Part shown: positions 36,067-47,780 of the stretch, in pieces
Layout: each line of letters begins with the position of its first letter
Position numbering within the stretch: the stretch's first letter is position 1
Assembly (NCBI GenBank): GCA_033239005.1
Contig: BSQZ01000081.1
Coordinates: 198,209-262,208, forward strand
DNA length: 64,000 nucleotides
DNA from: Lamellibrachia satsuma
Lineage: Eukaryota; Annelida; Polychaeta; Sabellida; Siboglinidae
Direction of reading: 5' to 3'
Translations under genes and position numbers: made by a program
Notes under the pieces: model-generated
The model's input: only the letters and a program-made list of their open reading frames with translations
Told to the model about the DNA's origin: nothing
The model's database searches: none

Positions 36067-37462
36067 AGTGGAAGAAGCTACCGAGCGACTTGGACCCCAC
36101 TCCGCAAGGGAGCAAGGGGAAGAAGCTACCGAGCGACTTGGACCCCACCCCACAAGGGAGCAAGGGGAAGAAGCTACCGAGCGACTTGGACCCCACCCCA
36201 CAAGGGAGCAAGGGGAAGAAGCTACCGAGCGACTTGGACCCCACCCCGCAAGGGAGCAAGGGGAAGAAGCTACCGAGCGACTGGGACCCCACCCGCAAGG
36301 GAGCAAGGGGAAGAAGCTACCGAGCGACTGGGACCCCACCCCTCAAGGGAGCAAGGGGAAGAAGCTACCGAGCGACTTGGACCCCACCCCGCAAGGGAGC
36401 AAGGGGAAGAAGCTACCGAGCGACTGGGACCCCACCCCGCAAGGAAGCAAGGGGAAGAACCTACCGAGCGACTTGGACCCCACCCCGCAAGGGAGCAAGG
36501 GAAGAAGCTACCGAGCAACTTGGACCCCACCCGCAAGGGAGCAAGGGGAAGAAGCTACCGAGCGACTTGGACCCCATCCCGCAAGGGAGCAAGGGGAAGA
36601 AGCTACCGAGCGACTGGGACCCCACCCGCAAGGGAGCAAGGGGAAGAAGCTACCGAGCGACTGGGACCCCACCCCGCAAGGGAGCAAGGGGAAGAAGCTA
36701 CCGAGCGACTGGGAACCCACCCCACAAGGGAGCAAGGGGAAGAAGCTACCGAGCGACTTGGACCCCATCCCGCAAGGGAGCAAGGGGAAGAAGCTACCGA
36801 GCGACTTGGACCCCACCCCGCAAGGGAGCAAGGGGAAGAAGCTACCGAGCGACTGGGACCCCACCCGCAAGGGAGCAAGGGGAAGAAGCTACCGAGCGAC
36901 TGGGACCCCACCCGCAAGGGAGCAAGGGGAAGAAGCTACCAAGCGACTGGGACCCCACCCCGCAAGGGAGCAAGGGGAAGAAGCTACTGAGCGACTGGGA
37001 ACCCACCCCGCAAGGGAGCAAGGGGAAGAAGCTACCGAACGACTTGGACCCCACCCGCAAGGGAGCAAGGGGAAGAAGCTACCGAACGACTGGGAACCCA
37101 CCCCACAAGGGAGCAAGGGGAAGAAGCTACCGAACGACTGGGACCCCACCCCGCAAGGGAGCAAGGGGAAGAAGCTACCGAGCGACTGGGAACCCACCCC
37201 ACAAGGGAGCAAGGGGAAGAAGCTACCGAACGACTGGGAACCCACCCCACAAGGGAGCAAGGGGAAGAAGCTACCGAACGACTGGGACCCCACCCCGCAA
37301 GGGAGCAAGGGGAAGAAGCTACCGAACGACTTGGACCCCACCCCACAAGGGAGCAAGGGGAAGAAGCTACCGAACGACTTGGACCCCACCCCACAAGGGA
37401 GCAAGGGGAAGAAGCTACCGAACGACTTGGACCCCACCCCACAAGGGAGCAAGGGGAAGAAG
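36067..37462. repeat. Minisatellite, 48-bp unit, about 29 copies
   Basis: Unit 'gaccccaccccgcaagggag', 'caaggggaagaagctaccga' and 'gcgacttg'. The variants 'gcgactggg', 'acgactggg' and 'acaaggg' form local runs; most units are 48 bp and some are 46-47 bp. It lies between two parts of the Tigger-type transposase. The long proline/arginine- or lysine-rich frames are artefacts. Confidence 0.95.
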
Positions 37463-37594
37463 AAGAGAGAATACATTTTGTGTCTGGATATTTATATAAC
37501 CCTATGTACGTAGGGCCTACATGCGTACGTACATGTGTACGTGCATGTGTACGTACACGTGTACGTACTGACGTATGTCACCTCGTCTATCCAT

Positions 37595-37805
37595 TGATTT
37601 AATGTTCTGCATGTCTACTGCTTCCAGGTGTTTACCGACGCTGAGGAGGAAGCCTTGTCGACTGATCACACAATCGAAGATGTTTTATGGTCTAACTCGG
37701 TGTGCTACTAGGCGACTAGCATACGAGTACACTGGGCGAAATGGAAACACATGCCCATCATGCCAATAAAATGGCGGGTTGATTGGTTGCATGGTTTCTT
37801 TAAGC
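37595..37805 (+). pseudogene. Tigger-type transposase, middle part (second DNA-binding region)
   Basis: Read with frameshifts it gives VFTDAEEEALS, then QSKMFYGLTRCATRRLAYEY, then NKMA and DWLHGF. This fits the CENP-B-like second DNA-binding region and the start of the catalytic part in pogo/Tigger transposases. A LINE inserted right after WLHGFF (37806) separates it from the DDE core at 40626. Confidence 0.7.
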
Positions 37806-40595
37806 CAAGATTAACAAGATTTAACAAGATTTGCCATCCAAACCAAAGGCCCAGATGGCAAGTGGACAAGGAAGCCATTGGCTTATCGAGAGTCCAACAA
37901 TGTTCATCTACTTATAACCCGCCCTCCTGAGATATGTGTCAACCTTGTTTTTAAACATATTCACGCTGCAACCAGTTACACAATCTGTAGACAATTTGTT
38001 CCATTCATTTATTGTCCTCTGTGAGAACGAGTGCTTCCTGATGTCCAATCTACACTGATCCTTTACTAATTTTACCTCATGTCCTCTAGTTCTGCTATCC
38101 TTCTTGAGTGAGAAAAACATATTTCTATAAATATTTTCATACCCATTCAATATCTTAAAAACTTCAATCTGATCTCCTCTTAACCTCCTTGTCTCTAGAG
38201 TTGTTAAACCACATTCTTCCAGGCGTTCTTCATAACTAAGGTCTCTAAGTTCTGGAATCATTTTAGTTGCTCTCCTTTGTATGCGTTCAAGCGTATCTAT
38301 ATCCTTACGATATGGTCTCCATGCTTGTATACAGTATTCTAAATGAGGTCTAACTATTGCTTTATAAAGAGGTATAATTAACTTTTTCCCCTGTACGTTA
38401 TGTTTCTTCTAATCAATCCAAGAATTTGATTACCCTTTGAAGCTGCAATACCACACTGCTCTGACACTTTCATATCAGCGCTTATTGTAACTCCTAAGTC
38501 CTTTTCTTTTACAGTAGTACCCAGAACAGTATCTCCCATTTTATAGTTTACATTCAAGTTCCCATGTCCTGTATGTAGGCATTTACATTTCCCAAAATTG
38601 AACAGCATCTGCCATTTCTCAGACCATTTCACTAATCTGTCTAGATCGTTTTGTAGATGTTGTTTATCACCATCAGTATTAACCTTTCTAAACAGTTTTG
38701 TGTCATCCGCAAATTTCAGTACGTTACTTGTTATACTGTCGTCCAAGTCATTGATATATATTAAGAATAATATAGGTCCTAATACTGATCCTTGAGGTAC
38801 CCCACTCAAAACCGATTTCCAATTTGAAACTTCTCCATCTACTACAACTCGTTGTCTTCTGTCAGTCAGCCAGTGTTCTATCCAGTCAGTTATGCTATCC
38901 CCGATACCATGGGCCTTTAATTTAAGTAGTAATCTTTGATGTGGCACTTTGTCAAAAGCTTTCTGAAAATCTAAGTAGATAATATCTACTGGCGATCCCA
39001 CGTCTATCCACTTAGTGATTTCTTCCAAAAAACATAACATATTTGTTAAGCATGACCTCGCTTTAAGGAATCCATGTTGACATGAATTTAATAATTTATA
39101 CTTAACGAGGAAGTCCACCATATGATCTTTAATAAACCTTTCTAATAATTTACAAATCACTGACGTTAAACTCACTGGTCTGTAATTTTCTGACTTATTT
39201 CTGGAACCCTTTTTAAATAATGGTATGATGTTTGCTTCTTTCCATTCAAACGGAACAACTCCCTATTTTAATGACAAATTGAATACTCTTGCAAGTGATA
39301 TACTGATTTGTTCTACTGTTTCCATTAGTAATTTTGGAGGAATCCCATCCACTCCCGGTGATTTGTTATCCTTCATTGCCTTTATTTTCTTAGCTACCAA
39401 TTCTGGAGTTACAACTAACGGACCTAAATAATCAGATTTAGCCTCCTGAAATTTAGCATCAGCAACTGGTAATGAACTAATATCTTCTTTGGTAAACACT
39501 GAACTGAAGTAACCATTTAGGTCTTCCGCCATTAAAACCCCCTGTGATACTATATTTCCAGCACTGTCTTCTAGAGGTCAAACCTTGTCTTGTACGTTTT
39601 GTTTACTCCTGACACATGCATACAAACTCTTGCTGTCATGTTTTATGTTACATGCTAGTTTTTGCTCATAGCTTCTTTTAGATTGTCTGATTTCAGTTGT
39701 AGCTGCATTAAGTGCCTCTTTGTAATTTGCATAGTCTTCTTCCTTTCTGGTACGCCTATAAACCCTCCACATAGTTTGTTTTAACACTATTTTTTTTAAT
39801 AGCCTCTTTTGTTTCTTTCTACACCGTTTTCCTTTTTTTGGAAGGGAACAAATTTATCGATGATACTCTCAATTTCGTTTTTTAGAATATTCCAACATTC
39901 AATTGCGGTCTTATTCATCAGCATGTTATCCCCATCTAGCTTTGCTAAGTATTTTCTCATATCTTTGTAGTTACCTTTGTGGAAGTTTCTCTTGTACGCT
40001 TTCTTATTTTTACTTTCTGATTTTACATTGATGTCAAAATGTATTTGATTATGGTCACTGTTACCCAATGGTTCAAATATTTTTACATTGTCCACTAATT
40101 CTTTTTGTGATGACAAAACTAGTTCTAATACATTTTCTCCCCTGGTTGGTTCTAGCACGTGCTGAGTAAGAAAGCTATCCTGGATTAAAAATAGAAATTG
40201 TTGGTCGTCAGTCCCTGTGCTCTCTAGAGAATTCCATTGTATGTGTCCATGGTTAAAATCTCCCATTATGATACAATCCCCTTTACTAACTTCCTTTATA
40301 GCGTCTTTTATTTTTGTGTTGTCCTCTTCGTTTATGTTTGGACTTCGGTAAACTAATCCAACAATTAATTTTGAATTTCCTTAAACAATCTGCACCAAAC
40401 AGCTTCATCGCAATCAGCTTCCCTTTCTAGTTTTATTTTATAAGCCTGAATAGATTCTTTAACATATAAAATAACTCCCCCGCCCATTCTTCCTATTCGA
40501 TCTTTCCTAAACATTAGTATCCGGTCAGTCCCAATTCACCATCTGATATATATGTGTTGGCCCACGATTCAGTTATACCAATTATGTTATCTGTA
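37806..40595 (-). mobile_element. CR1-type LINE copy B, 5'-truncated, inserted in the Tigger-type transposase
   Basis: The 3' end is at the left ('agattaacaagatttaacaa'), the same end as copies A and C. It reads leftwards through an ORF2 with PELRDLSYEERLEECGL, the RT motifs FADDTKLF and YLDFQKAFDKVP, and the endonuclease motif GDFNHGHIQW. It is 5'-truncated within the endonuclease near ITES (about 40580). Frameshifts near 38398, 39265, 39580, 39800 and 40380 make it inactive. Protein identity to copy A is very high, so it is a young insertion in an older DNA transposon. Confidence 0.9.
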
Positions 40596-40625
40596 GGCAT
40601 GCATATGAATCGCGCCAGATATAGG

Positions 40626-41008
40626 ATTTAGATGAAACTGGTTTGACAACCGTTCAGAAACCTGGCAAAGTGTTGACCCAAAAGGGACAGAAACAGGTTG
40701 ATCAGATAACTTCAGCTGAACGCGGCACCTTTGTGACCCTTTGTTGCTGCATAAATGCTGTTGGTCATGTGTTGCCCCCGCCTAATTATATTTCCACGTG
40801 TAAACTTCCGCGATCACATGATAAATGGGGCTCCAAATGGAAGTCTTGGTCTTGCCACCCAGTCTGGATGGATGAATTCTTAATTGTTTCCCAAGGTACT
40901 TGAGCACTTCATAGAGCACATGGATGTATCTGTAACGAAACGTGGAGTTCTAGTCATAGATAACCATGCAAGTCATATTTCTATAGAGGTGATGTAAATG
41001 GCGCGAGA
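40626..41008 (+). pseudogene. Tigger-type transposase, DDE core
   Basis: Reads LDETGLTTVQKPGKVLTQ and ITSAERGTFVTLCCCINA. After a frameshift it reads GAPNGS-like sequence and SGWMDEF, then LEHFIEHMDVSV and VLVIDNHASHISIEVM. DETG and IDNHASH carry the first two catalytic acidic residues of the DDE_1 superfamily. A frameshift near 40780 and a stop at 41000 inactivate it. Confidence 0.82.
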
Positions 41009-41022
41009 AAACATGCGTTGAT

Positions 41023-42000
41023 ATGAATACACCTGCGACAGAACCAGCACCTTTGACCAGTCAAGGGTCACCAGCACCTTTGACCAGTCAAGGGTCACCA
41101 GCAGCATCGACCAGTCAAGGGTCACCAGCAGCATCTACTAGTGAAGGATTACGAGCAGCGTCAAGTCCCTGTTCAAAGGTTCACCTGAGTCATCTGAGAG
41201 GCACCCGCCTGAGGACCTATGGCCATACCCGTAAAGGTTCACCAGAGTCATCTGAGAGGCACCCGCCTGAGGACCTATGGCCATACCCGCAAAGGTTCAC
41301 CTGAGTCATCTGAGAGGCACCCGCCAGAGGACCTATGGCCATACCCGTAAAGGTTCACCTGAGTCATCTGAGAGGCACCCGCCTGAGGACCTATGGCCAT
41401 ACCCGTAAAGGTTCACCTGAGTCATCTGAGAGGCACCCGCCTGAGGACCTATGGCCATACCCGTAAAGGTTCACCTGAGTCATCTGAGAGGCACCCGCCT
41501 GAGGACCTATGGCCGTACCCGTAAAGGTTCACCTGAGTCATCTGAGAGGCACCCGCTTGAGGACCTATGGCCGTACCTGAAGGCAGCTCCATGAAAAGCA
41601 ACTGCAACAAAACGGAAAAAAAGAAAATCGGTCATCATCACCGACACTGCCGAGAAGGAAGTGTTACTAAACAGAAGAAAGGTAAACATTGTCACAAAAC
41701 CAAGGAGGGTGAAGAAAACATGTCTACCTTTCGTATAGGACAAACATGTCGACCCGGACGCGAGCAGGCCAGGAACAGGTCACACAGACATCGACATCGA
41801 CAGGCAAGATGAAAGGGACATATGAGACACGGATTTGGAAGATGACAAGCAAAATGAACATCATGCGGATCTCCACATCCACAAAGACGAGTATGTAGTT
41901 GTGTCATACACTGGAAAAAACAGTCCTTAATTACATCGGCTTGGTGTTGGATGAAGGATGGAGTCATTCAAGTTCGCTTCTCGTGGAAGGTACACAAGAT
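41023..42000 (+). pseudogene. Tigger-type transposase, C-terminal tail with tandem expansions
   Basis: Low-complexity Pro/Ser/Thr tail APLTSQGSP repeated (27-bp unit, 41041-41150), then PEDLWPYPKGSPESSERHP repeated (58-bp unit), then PYLKAAP followed by a basic region KRKKRKSVIITDTAEKEVL, and a final segment DEYVVVSYTGKNS. Such a basic KAAP...ILTDTP-like tail with a last small domain is usual in Tigger/Jerky-type transposases. The 58-bp expansion and stops break the frame. Confidence 0.65.
41178..41580. repeat. Exon-derived minisatellite, 58-bp unit, 7 copies
   Basis: Unit 'aaaggttcacctgagtcatc', 'tgagaggcacccgcctgagg' and 'acctatggccatacccgt'. The last copy runs into the codons for PYLKAAP of the transposase tail, so the array grew from coding sequence. 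58 is not a multiple of three. Confidence 0.93.
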
Positions 42001-42677
42001 AGACAATGCTTATGTAGATCCGGTTGTCGAGGACATCCATGCTGTGCCTGTAACACCAGGTAGTGCTTCATTGACCGGTAGTTGAGCAATGTCCTACCAA
42101 GAGAACTACAGGAATTAAGTGGTTTCCTGTAAACCTGGAAAACTACCTTGTCAAATAAGAAGAGATGTGACAATAAGCTAATATATATCTTGCAGGTAGC
42201 TTGGGATAATTAAACATAACTTAGACAATTGATATTAATTACAAACATTTGTTATCCCGCCCCCCCAAAACAAGGAGTTATGGGTGGCAAGCCTGGTGTC
42301 GAGATCATCCTTTCTATGCCAGTAGTGGCAATGTAGTGTTACCAAAACCGGTGAGAATTACAGGAATTAAGCGGTTTCAAGTAAACCGGAAAAGCTACAA
42401 TAAAAACTAGGAAGATACTTGATAGTAAATATGTTGTATGGTGGTAATTAAACTTATAACTTAGTTTGACATAATTGGCAATAATTGCAAACATTCGCTG
42501 ATACAAATTTTTTTCAAGAAGCGGAGTTACGCGTAACATGCATGTACAGTAAAACCATGAATGTAATATTTAATATAAGGTTTGTTAAATAACACAGAAT
42601 ATGTACTACACGTTTATGGTAGTAAAAATTACATGTTCAACTCATTGTTTTGTTTTAAATGTAAAATTGGTAATCTA

Positions 42678-42733
42678 GTTCAAGGGACCCCACATGATGG
42701 TTCAAGGGACCCACTCGTGGGGTCCCTTGAACC
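42678..42733. repeat. Short inverted repeat (hairpin), about 16-bp arms
   Basis: 'gttcaagggaccccac' and its reverse complement 'gtggggtcccttgaac' are about 23 bp apart, with a further direct copy 'ggttcaagggaccca' between them. It lies inside the right end of the Tigger-type element. The function is unknown. Confidence 0.8.
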
Positions 42734-43317
42734 ATTACACAAATTTGCATATACCTTGAATTTGACAAATCCCAGCTCGATACATTTCTAGACCCCTTTA
42801 GAGGACATTCATATGTGTACGACAGAGCAACTTTCGTGTTAAAACATACATATGTTTTTGTTTTATAGCTAAAAATGTGAAAAGTGGCTCATAGGTCCAA
42901 CCAACCTTCCCCTACTGTGTGACATGAAATAATTTGATTGGTTTACATATAATATGTATTTCTGATTTATATTGTACGTGAGTTCTTAATTTGTTTCCAC
43001 CATCATTTCTTCCAAGTTTTCTGTTTGTTATGTCAAACCAATTTTTTTTACATCATTCAGACATACATGTGACCCATTGGCGGAAGGTGGTGACTGCCTG
43101 ACCGGACTGTGTACCAAATAAAACTGATAACCTGACATCTGCTGTGTCTTACTTTACTGTATTTTGACTGTATCATTGAAATACAAGCTCCGAATCTCGA
43201 TACAAAATGTACACAAACAAATTAAGATCTGCCGAAAGGCGTATTACAGTAAACTGCAGAACAAGAGAAGAAACTGAAGAATAATGGGCTGTATTGAACA
43301 CTGTCATTCGTAAACAA

Positions 43318-45297
43318 CCCCCAATGATCTAGTATCCTACCCATATAATGTGTGGAGATAGAGACAATGATCTAGTATCCTACGCATATAATGTGTGGAG
43401 ATAGAGACAATGATCTAGTATCCTACCCATATAATGTGTCGAAATAGAGACAATGATCTAGTATCCTACCCATATAATGTGTCGAGATAGAGACAATGAT
43501 CTAGTATCCTACCCATATAATGGGTGGAGATAGAGACAGTGATCTAGTATCCTACCCATATAATATGTGGAGATAGAGACAATGATCTAGTATCCTACCC
43601 ATATAATGTGTGGAGATAGAGACAATGATCTAGTATCCTACACATATAATTTGTGGAGATAGAGACAATGATCTAGTATCCTACCCATATGATGGGTGGA
43701 GATAGAGACAATGCTCTAGTAGCCTACCCATATAATGGGTGGAGATAGAGACAATGATTTAGTATCCTACCCATATAATGGGTGGAGATAGAGACAATGA
43801 TCTAGTATCCTACCCATATAATGTGTCGAGATAGAGACAATGATCTAGTATCCTACCCATATAATGTGTCGAGATAGAGACAATGATCTAGTATCCTACC
43901 CATATAATGTGTCGAGATAGAGACAATGATCTAGTATCCTATGCATATAATGTGTCGAGATAGAGACAATGATCTAGTATCCTACCTATATAATGTGTTG
44001 AGATAGAGACAATGATCTAGTATCCTACTCATATAATGTGTCGAGATTGAGACAATGATCTAGTATCCTACCCATATAATGTGTCGAGATAGAGACAATG
44101 ATCTAGTATCCTACGCATATAATGTGTGGAGATAGAGACAATGATCTAGTATCCTACCCATATAATGTGTCGAAATAGAGACAATGATCTAGTATCCTAC
44201 CCATATAATGTGTGGAGATAGAGACAATGATCTAGTATCCTACACATATAATGGGTGGAGATAGAGACAGTGATCTAGTATCCTACCCATATAATCTGTG
44301 GAGATAGAGACAATGATCTAGTATCCTACCCATATAATGTGTGGAGATAGAGACAATGATCTAGTATCATACCCATATAATGTGTGGAGATAGAGACAAT
44401 GATCTAGTATCCTACCCATATGGTGGGTGGAGATAGAGACAATGCTCTAGTAGCCTACCCATATAATGGGTGGAGATAGAGACAATGATCTAGTATCCTA
44501 CCCATATAATGGGTGGAGATAGAGACAATGATCTAGTATCCTACCCATATAATGTGTCGAGATAGAGACAATGATCTAGTATCCTACCCATATAATGTGT
44601 CGAGATAGAGACAATGATCTAGTATCCTACCCATATAATGTGTCGAGATAGAGACAATGATCTAGTATCCTACGCATATAATGTGTCGAGATAGAGACAA
44701 TGATCTAGTATCCTACCTATATAATGTGTTGAGATAGAGACAATGATCTAGTATCCTACTCATATAATGTGTCGAGATTGAGACAATGATCTAGTATCCT
44801 ACCCATATAATGTGTCGAGAAAGAGACAATGATCTAGTATCCTACCCATATAATCTGTGGAGATAGAAACAATGATCTAGTATCCTACCCATATAATATG
44901 TCGAGATAGAGACAATGATCTAGTATCCTACCCATATAATGTGTCGAGATAGAGACAATGATCTAGTATCCTACCCATATAATTTGTCGACATAGAGACA
45001 ATGATCTAGTATCCTACTCATATAATGTGTCGACATAGAGACAATGATCTAGTATCCTACCCATATAATGTGTCGAGATAGAGACAATGATCTAGTATCC
45101 TACCCATATAATTTGTCGACATAGAGACAATGATCTAGTATCCTACCCATATAATGGGTGGAGATAGAGACAATGATCTAGTATCCTACCCATATAATGT
45201 GTCGAGATAGAGACAATGATCTAGTATCCTACCCATATAATGTGTGGAGATAGAGACAATGATCTAGTATCCTACCCATATAATATGTGCATGGAGA
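43318..45297. repeat. Satellite-like array, 43-bp unit, about 46 copies, 17-mer higher-order repeat
   Basis: Unit 'acaatgatctagtatcctac', 'ccatataatgtgtcgagata' and 'gag'. Diagnostic variants recur at a distance of 731 bp = 17 units: 'acgcatata' at 43382 and 44113, and the rare 'acaatgctctagtagcc' unit with 'gggtggagat' at about 43686 and 44417. So a 17-unit block was duplicated. The unit contains stops in all frames. Confidence 0.95.
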
Positions 45298-45309
45298 TAG
45301 AAACATATG

Positions 45310-46246
45310 CACCAGTGAAGATATGGCAAATTAACCCAATAAATTCTTTACAAATGTTGGTTAACATTTAGTAAAAAAACATTACAAATCCTGATCAAAA
45401 TACCTCTATTTATGATTATTTAGGATGTACGACTGGAAAATGTCTGTATTTAAAACCTGTTGACAAGCAAGAGGTTATTAAAACTGTAAAAGCGTGTATC
45501 CAAAAGAAATCGACAGATTTTAGTAACACGTTATTGGTGTATTCATTGATCTTAAAAAGGCCTTCGATAAAGTGGGTCACGAAATACTTATCAAAAAGAT
45601 TATTTCCTATGGTGTGCGAGGAGTTGAAAATGATTAGATAAAAAGTTAACTCACTACCAGGAAGCAATTTGTCAAAACCAATGGGTGCACATCGTAGTTG
45701 TTAAATGTAACAAGTGAGGTACTTCAGGGATCCATTTTAGGTCCAAAGTTGTTTGTACTTTATATTAACGATATTTGTAACGTATCAAAACTAGCTAAAT
45801 TTATACTCTGCGGATGATACAAATGTAGTTTATGTCGGTAATGATTTAAAATAACTACGAGCTGTTCTAAATGGTTACTTGCCAAATTGTCTACATGGTT
45901 TTCTGCGAACAAATTATCATTGAACCTGTCAAAAACAAATTACGTGTTATTCCGGAACCGTTCGCCTGATACCGATATTAATCTCGTCATTAATAATCAA
46001 CAAATAACCAGAGTACATATATAACCAAATTTATGGGTGTATACCTATTGATGACGCTCTGAACTGGAAATATAAAAAAAATAAAGTAAGATTAAATTTG
46101 TTGAAAGTTGCAGTAATGATTTACATGGCAAGTTGTCTCATTGATAGAAATGAAATGCATGTATTGTAGAGTTCTTTGTTTTTACCATATTTAAACTACT
46201 GCAGTGAAATATTGGAAAAACACCTCAAACATTCATAGCATTACTG
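45310..46246 (+). pseudogene. Second LINE type, reverse transcriptase, 5' part
   Basis: Broken plus-strand RT: CLYLKPVDKQEVIKTVKACI, then DLKKAFDKVGHEILIKK, VLQGSILGPKLFVLYINDICN, LFADDTNVVY and ANKLSLNLSKTNYVLFR. The AFD, QGSILGP and FADD motifs are those of non-LTR RTs. The sequence differs clearly from copies A-C, so this is another family, possibly Rex1/CR1-like. Several stops are present. A 2.5-kb inverted-repeat element inserted after NIGKTPQTF interrupts it, and it resumes at 48746. Confidence 0.8.
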
Positions 46247-46611
46247 TACTCTAAAAACAGATTGGTTGATAAAACAACCAATCTAATTGGTTGGCCCAAT
46301 ATTGGTTGTATATTGGTTGATTTAACCAATATATCGGTAAACTTTCAGTTAAATACTAGGTGACTACATCTGCTGAGTGGCAGGCAATTACATACTGTGT
46401 CATGCAGTCTTAGTAAAGTAACTGCATGTAGTGAACTACATAAATACAATGCTATTGAGTCACTGTCGACTTGTGCAGCTGTGTTGCTATTGTTTATAAT
46501 TTATAATGGGTAGTTTGAGTATTTAGACATACCTGATGTCTACCAATTAATACATTGTATTGATTAGTATATTTAGCAGTGTTTGTTTCGTAGTTTCACT
46601 AATCATCATTG

Positions 46612-46678
46612 ATGGACAATTATGTGGAAGACAAGTTGACCGAATGGGGAATGCAGCACATGATTGAAACATTCAGGG
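46612..46678 (+). CDS. SAM-domain-like first exon inside the inverted-repeat element
   Basis: ATG at 46612 opens MDNYVEDKLTEWGMQHMIET and continues FRG to a strong donor 'gtaagt' (46679). The pattern V..[KR]L.EWG...[ML]IETF resembles the first two helices of a sterile alpha motif. A pyrimidine-rich acceptor 'cttccttgcttattccag' (46910) precedes the next exon-like stretch, but frame continuity is uncertain. Multi-copy SAM-starting genes of unknown function are known in fish and invertebrates; membership is an inference. Confidence 0.45.
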
Positions 46679-46910
46679 GTAAGTCTGAGTATCAACTTTG
46701 TTGTTCAAATCCACTGTTCTATAGTCACCAGTCTGGCTCTCTGACACTCCTCAATGGAGTACACATCTTTGTCTTCATAGCATATGCCACATCCATAATC
46801 AAAAACATTGCTAACTTAGTAATTATAAATGCATATATAAATAAATTTACACATAATGTACTGGAATGTCTTCATGCTTCAACATATTATACTTCCTTGC
46901 TTATTCCAGC

Positions 46911-47780
46911 GTGGGACATACCTTGCTGCCTACCTAAGAAAGAGAGGAGAGGATTGGCAGAAGTGAGGTGTGACTCGGCAACTTCAAATCCTCGCTCTTT
47001 GTGACACTATCTTGGCGGCCAAGGAGTTCTTCCTCCTCTATGAGGAGGTGATCTATGAGGTGGACTCTTTGGTGAAGGTAGTCGACATCTGCTTCAAGGT
47101 CTTCTTTGTGTTCAATGCAGAGTACCCCGCTGAGGCAGCAGACGTGTGGACATTCATACAGAGTACCCCGCTGAGGCAGCAGATGTGTGGACATTCATAC
47201 AGAGTACCCCGCTGAGGCAGCAGATGTGTGGACATTCATACAGAGTACCCCGCTGAGGCAGCAGACGTGTGGACATTCATACAGAGTACCCCACTGAGGC
47301 AGCAGATGTGTGGACATTCATACAGAGTACCCCGCTGAGGCAGCAGACGTGTGGACATTCATACAGAGTACCCCGCTGAGGCAGCAGACGTGTGGACATT
47401 CGTACAGAGTACCCCACTGAGGCAGCAGACGTGTGGACATTCATACAGAGTACCCCGCTGAGGCAGCAGACGTGTGGACATTCGTACAGAGTACCCCGCT
47501 GAGGCAGCAGACGTGTGGACATTCATACAGAGTACCCCGCTGAGGCAGCAGACGTGTGGACATTCGTACAGAGTACCCCGCTGAGACAGCAGACGTGTGG
47601 ACATTCGTACAGGGTACCCCGCTGAGGCAGCAGACGTGTGGACATTCGTACAGAGTACCCCGCTGAGGCAGCAGACATGTGGACATTCGTACAGAGTACC
47701 CCGCTGAGGCAGCAGACGTGTGGACATTCGTACAGAAGGGGCTTTTCAACATTGTGATGGAATTCTCGGCCACATTAAAT
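46911..47780 (+). pseudogene. Second exon-like segment of the same gene, disrupted by a 41-bp tandem expansion
   Basis: After the acceptor at 46910 the sequence can be read RGTYLAAYLRKRGEDWQK, a stop or frame change, then LALCDTILAAKEFFLLYEEV and VVDICFKVFFVFNAEYPAEA. It continues ADVWTFIQ, then the minisatellite (47114-47740), and emerges as VWTFVQKGLFNIVMEFSATL. The fact that FIQ before the array and FVQKGLFNI after it join naturally shows the array grew inside this exon. The protein is helical and hydrophobic. I do not recognise its function. Confidence 0.5.
47114..47740. repeat. Exon-derived minisatellite, 41-bp unit, about 15 copies
   Basis: Unit 'cagagtaccccgctgaggca', 'gcagacgtgtggacattcat' and 'a', nearly identical copies with c.a/g differences ('attcata' or 'attcgta'). 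The unit equals the codons for EYPAEAADVWTFIQ. 41 bp shifts frame with each copy. Minus-strand frames with a 41-residue period are artefacts. Confidence 0.95.

Larger units (their letters stand above)
34881..42912 (+). mobile_element. pogo/Tigger-type DNA transposon with inverted ends and TA target duplication, dead and nested
   Basis: Left end 'agggaaggttgg' at 34881 is mirrored by 'ccaaccttcccc' ending at 42912, and both are flanked by TA (34879-34880 and 42913-42914), as expected for the Tc1/mariner/pogo superfamily. A second block 'gagcca' inside the left end is also mirrored ('tggctc' at 42885). Within lies a broken transposase in order: helix-turn-helix, DNA-binding region, DDE core and tail. 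It is interrupted by minisatellites at 35852, 36067, 41041 and 41178 and by a LINE at 37806-40595. Without these additions it would be roughly 3.3 kb. Confidence 0.82.

Noticed and set aside
36016..37513. Proline/lysine- and proline/arginine-rich frames up to 481 codons
   Set aside because: They are translations of the 48-bp tandem array with frame slips, embedded in a dead transposon.
43318..45297. CRISPR-like array with regular 43-bp spacing
   Set aside because: There are no unique spacers; the whole unit repeats. This is a eukaryotic satellite, not CRISPR.
46609..47004. A 131-codon continuous protein starting before the SAM-like exon
   Set aside because: Only the first 22-23 residues look like a domain. 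A strong GTAAGT donor follows, and the rest reads like an intron.
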